In this document: piece by piece, positions 59,940-64,000 of the stretch
Layout of the letters: each line of letters begins with the position of its first letter
Numbering within the stretch: the stretch's first letter is position 1
Source: Imbricaverruca yamaguchii
Lineage: Eukaryota > Arthropoda > Thecostraca > Neoverrucidae
Direction: 5' to 3'
Length of the DNA stretch: 64,000 bases
NCBI GenBank assembly: GCA_034440575.1
Contig: JAOTOL010001466.1
Span: 893,001 to 957,000, forward strand
Position numbers and translations under genes: made by a program
Notes under the pieces: model-generated
Seen by the model: only the letters and a program-made list of their open reading frames with translations
What the model was told of the DNA's origin: nothing
Database searches by the model: none

Positions 59940-60975
59940 TCAGCCCTCCCTGTAATACTGAAAAGCAAGCCCTTTATTCTTATAATAATTGTCTATGCTG
60001 TTTTTAAAGACGTTCAATGTGCTGCTGCTGACAATGGTTTCTGGCAGCTGGTTCCAGTGTTCTACTACCCTGTTGTTGGAGAAAGACTGTCTTAACTTTG
60101 TTCTGCTGTGGTTAACTTTAATTTTGAATTGATGACCTCTAATGGCATCATTTCTGTTAAATTCAAACATTTCCCCAAGATATCCCCTCTCCAGACCATG
60201 GACAAATTTAAAGTACTCGATGAGATCTCATCTCAGCCTTCTATATCTAAATGAGAACATATTCAATGTCTTCAATCTTTCCTCATATGCCAGGTTGCTT
60301 ATACCATTAACCATTTTTGTAGCCCTCTTTTGTACTCTCTCAAAAAGCCAACAATCTTTTTCATAGCTAGGAGACCAAGCTTGGATGCAGTATTCCAAAT
60401 GTGGCCTGACATATGCACAGTAAAGCTTCCTGATGACTTCCTCACTTCTGTATGATACATTCCTATTTATTGCCCCAAGCATTCTCAGTGCCTTCTTCCT
60501 GGCTTCCTTGGTCTGTTCTAATGCCCCCAATTTTGTGCTTAGAATAATACCTAAATCCTTCTCCTGTTAAGTCACTGATAGTACTTGGCCACCCATCAAG
60601 TATGGAGCCTTCATATGCTGCTTACCCACATGCATGATTTTGCACTTATCGAAGTTAAATTTCATTTGCCATTCTTCGGACCACTTCACAAGTTCGTCTA
60701 AGTCTTTTGCAGCGAGATATGCTCATTTTGACCTGTTATTGCCCTAAAGACTTTCAAATCATCGGCAAATTTCAAAACCTTACTGCTTAGGCCACTTTCA
60801 ATGTTATTTACAAATATAATGAACAGTAGTGGCCCCAGTACTCACCCCTGGGGGACTCCACTAAGAACATTTTGCCATGATGACTTTGTACCATTTAGCA
60901 TCACTCTTTGTTGTCTATCTGAAAGCCACAACTCTATCCATTTTAAGATGCTACCTGGAATACCATGGGCTTGAA
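59940..60975 (-). mobile_element. Decayed CR1-like non-LTR retrotransposon, RT half
   Basis: The element reads leftward, with stops and small frame changes, from about 60975 to 59940. In order, the pieces include a GSILKWIELWLSDRQQRV segment, a B-motif relic SGVPQG then GPLLFIIFVNN, a KFADDLKVFR C motif (FADD catalytic box, about 60740-60770), WQMKFNFDKCKIMHVG, KEARKKALRMLGAINRN, YCAYVRPHLEYCIQAWSP, and a C-terminal LRQSFSNNRVVEHWNQLPE segment. This order and wording fit CR1-group elements. It is 5'-truncated, and at least two stops (near 60840 and 60565) disable it. It lies in the teneurin intron in antisense orientation. Confidence 0.88.
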
Positions 60976-62825
60976 GCTGTATCATTAACCGTGTATGGGC
61001 AACAGGCAAACCGCTTCAGTTTACCATTGCTAACGACAGCTGCCTGGTTGATTGTGTCAGCTCGTGGCTATGCCCTCTGGTGAGAGCGGGCTGGCCGTTG
61101 ACTGTGAACTCAGGGTGAGAGTGAATTATTCATAGCAGCTATGGTGGGTCCGACTTCCATCCATGTCAGCCAAGCTGGCATGATCCTTGGTGAGATCGTA
61201 CTAATTACTTCAATATTGATTAGTATATCTAGTCTATGGCGTGTCGAGTCATACAAGAACACGCATGATGAACTGATCGATCTCAACTAAACGACCAATT
61301 CCAAAGCGCTAGGTCATTTACGGTCATTCACATGCACCTATGCCTCAATCAAGCTGTATCGCATCAATCCATGACGAGACTGGTCGAGTGCTAATTGTTG
61401 CGTCAGTGTGTGCGGGAAGGGGTGACAAGAGGTCACCAGACCTGTCCGCGGTCACAGGGATCGCAGGCCATCCGTTTATTTGGTTTATTTCTTGAACATG
61501 GACCCTGAACCTGGCAGCTGAGGATCTATGGTGAATGATCAGGTCGACCGGTCGGCCGGTCTGCCCTGTTGCTGTGCAGTGTGCGAGTGCAAGTGCAAGC
61601 CTCACGTGTCGCAGCGGAACCTGTGAGCTACGCTCGTCTGACACTGTCGCTCAACATGACCAGAAGCGAAGGTCAGGTAGCCGACGATTCGACCATCAGA
61701 GCCTGCCCCTGTGTCACGTCTAACGCATGATGGGTGCCGGCTTGCGCTGACGGCAATTGCGACAATTGGATCGGCGCTCATTGCGCCAGCGCTCATTGCA
61801 CCGGCGCCGTGTGGATTGTCCCGCCCCGGGCCAGCGAGCAGTTCGCGCTCCAGTGCGTGGCTCGGCAGGCCAGTTGCCGTCAAGATCTTCAACTAGCCCG
61901 GAGTTATGACTAACTGGCCCAATAGACGCGAACATAACGTCGCGCCGCGCAGGCGTTGCGACTCGAGCGCGCTAATGGAAGCGTGGCGTGACGCACCCAT
62001 GTAGTGACAGTCGGAACGCCAGTTTTGTGTCGTTGTCACCGGCAGGGGGGGTGCTGGGGAGACTCCCCGGGCGCGGCGCGAGTCGCAGCGTCACCGCTCG
62101 TGCAGAATGACAGCCGGTCTGCGTCATATCCAGGGTGTCGTCCGACAGACCGCGGCTAGCGTAGCAGCGCACATACGGCTGATGGTCCGCGAATCACTTG
62201 GCGCCTACCGCGATGTGTGAGTGAAGACGTGCCCGGGACCCGAATGTTTCGTGTTGGCTGGCGACCAGAGTTTGTATTAAAGGTAACTCGAGTCGGCAGA
62301 ATAGAGGAGAGAAATCCAGAAAAGAGGGAGGTTTGTGTATAAATGCGGTGCCGCCAGGTTCATAGGCCTGGACCCGGGGAAAGCTGTTCATTCGGAGGAG
62401 GGATGCATCGTCATACTCCACCTGTCAGTACCAGATCAATTTATGCCACTGGGGTGGGAGGATTTGCTGACTTGAAGGAACCCCCCTCCCCTCCAAGTGA
62501 TATGCTAAGAAGGTTATGCTGTTGGCATATGACATATTCCCACAATGTGCTGGACCTGTGCAATGACGGACATTGCGAGGGCAGGTCACCATCCAACTGT
62601 GCATGTGCGCATGTATGTATGGACAATGGTTGCGCTATTCTCTATCTGAGCTGATTGCAACAGTGTGCCACCTTCCTAACGTAACCTGATTATCGCTACC
62701 ACCTGCATACGACGATGCAGCCCATGCCTCCCCGCTGATGCCCTTTCTACAGCACGACGGCGTGTCGCTGCGACTTCTGAAGTCTGACCAGCGATCTAGG
62801 CAACTGAGGCACCAATGCACCGCCA
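60976..62825. other. Unique spacer, no gene seen
   Basis: A frame at 62343-62654 (+) is cysteine-containing near its end but lacks EGF spacing and splice sites. Otherwise short frames. Confidence 0.45.
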
Positions 62826-64000
62826 CACCCCCACTGACATGTGACCAGCAGTCTGTACATAGCTGTGTGTGTGCACCTCCACTGACATGTGACCAGCAGT
62901 CTGTACATATCTGTGTGTGTGTGCACCTCCACTGACATGTGACCAGCAGTCTGTACATATCTGTGTGTGTGCACCTCCACTGACATGTGACCAGCAGTCT
63001 GTACATATCTGTGTGTGTGCACCTGCACTGACATGTGACCAGCAGTCTGTACATATCTGTGTGTGTGCACCTGCACTGACATGTGACCAGCAGTCTGTAC
63101 ATAGCTGTGTGTGTGCACCTCCACCGACATGTGACCAGCAGTCTGTACATAGCTGTGTGTGTGCACCTCCACTGACATGTGACCAGCAGTCTGTACATAT
63201 CTGTGTGTGTGTGCACCTCCACTGACATGTGACCAGCAGTCTGTACATAGCTGTGTGTGTGCACCTCCACTGACATGTGACCAGCAGTCTGTACATAGCT
63301 GTGTGTGTGCACCTCCACCGACATGTGACCAGCAGTCTGTACATATCTGTGTGTGTGCACCTGCACTGACATGTGACCAGCAGTCTGTACATAGCTGTGT
63401 GTGTGCACCTCCACTGACATGTGACCAGCAGTCTGTACATATCTGTTGTGTGCACCTGCACTGACATTGACCAGCAGTCTGTACATATCTGTGTGTGCAC
63501 CTGACTGATGTGACCAGCAGTCTGTACATATCTGTTGTGCACCTCCACTGACATTACCAGGTAATATTTATATGTACCAGAGTAATATCTTTTATGATAC
63601 ATTACAAGTTATACTTTTTACTCATACATTACCAGGTTACATATCTTTTTACTACTGAATTACAGAGTTGTACATATTTACCTACGACATGTCAGTTACA
63701 TATTTTTTACCTGTAATGTACCTACATATTTTTTATATAATTACCAGAGTTACATATCTTTTTCACCTCATCATGTGACCGAGTCTGTACATATCTGTGT
63801 GTGCACCTGCACTGACATGTGACCAGCAGTCTGTACATAGCTGTGTGTGTGCACCTCCACCGACATGTGACCAGCAGTCTGTACATAGCTGTGTGTGTGC
63901 ACCTCCACTGACATGTGACCAGCAGTCTGTACATAGCTGTGTGTGTGCACCTCCACTGACATGTGACCAGCAGTCTGTACATAGCTGTGTGTGTGCACCT
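62826..64000. repeat. 48-bp minisatellite with a degenerate centre, cut by window end
   Basis: The unit is CATGTGACCAGCAGTCTGTA, CATAGCTGTGTGTGTGCACC and TCCACTGA, about 15 copies in 62826-63545 and about 4.5 in 63776-64000. Variants: TATCTG for TAGCTG, GTGTGTGTGTGC with an extra GT, CACCTGCACTGA and CACCGACA. From 63440 units lose bases, and 63549-63775 is an AT-rich stretch in which only ACATTACCAG, TTACATAT and CTTTTTAC remnants are discernible. Confidence 0.93.

Noticed and set aside
62343..62654. Cysteine-containing frame considered as a further teneurin EGF exon
   Set aside because: The cysteine spacing does not fit an EGF repeat and there are no flanking splice sites in phase 1.

Overview
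This is eukaryotic, almost certainly arthropod, nuclear DNA. It is intron-rich and packed with tandem repeats, it carries Helitron, L2/CR1-like non-LTR and tRNA-SINE insertions, and the one recognisable host gene is a teneurin, an animal-only synaptic adhesion protein. Exons are very GC-rich at third positions, while the spacer alternates between GC-rich minisatellites and AT-rich unique DNA. A crustacean such as a barnacle would fit, but that is inference; nothing here identifies a species.

The host gene: a teneurin (Ten-m/Ten-a family) lies on the + strand and spans at least 22.4-59.2 kb. I can place (i) 22441-22628, end of the cytoplasmic tail plus most of the transmembrane helix; (ii) 43994 to about 45018 and about 45063-46055, the rest of the helix, a furin-like site and a long Thr/Ser/Pro-rich linker, with a frame change near 45.0 kb; (iii) 49223-49491, the conserved juxta-EGF domain; and (iv) 59012-59228, the end of that domain plus the first EGF repeat. 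Intron phases agree at every junction between these exons (1/1, 1/1, 0/0), which supports one transcript. The 5' cytoplasmic exons and the large C-terminal part (remaining EGFs, NHL, YD repeats) are not recognised and probably lie outside the window.

Repeats: about 30 separate mini- or microsatellite arrays with unrelated units (8 to 83 bp) make up roughly a third of the window. The largest are at 1-2105 (8 bp), 6300-8530 (16 bp), 12965-14495 (30 bp), 15545-16400 (34 bp), 16556-17515 (29 bp), 23150-23835 (29 bp), 54830-56045 (30 bp) and 62826-64000 (48 bp). Many long open frames on both strands are products of these arrays and are not genes. The most unusual arrays are tied to teneurin splicing: a 27-bp unit that copies the 5' splice site of exon 49223-49491 about 25 times, and a 26-bp unit that triplicates the 3' splice site of exon 22441-22628.

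Mobile elements: a 1,086-bp Helitron with both termini (2545-3630) and a broken Rep-Helicase N-terminus; a 5'-truncated L2-like retrotransposon with an open reverse transcriptase frame (8531 to about 10238, - strand) nested inside the 16-bp satellite; a tRNA-derived SINE with a 15-bp target-site duplication (30524-30687, - strand); a decayed CR1-like copy (59940-60975, - strand); and a weaker non-LTR remnant (38640-39180, +). A small ORF at 42418-42600 has the spacing of a GATA-type zinc finger. The remaining long spacers hold nothing I can assign.
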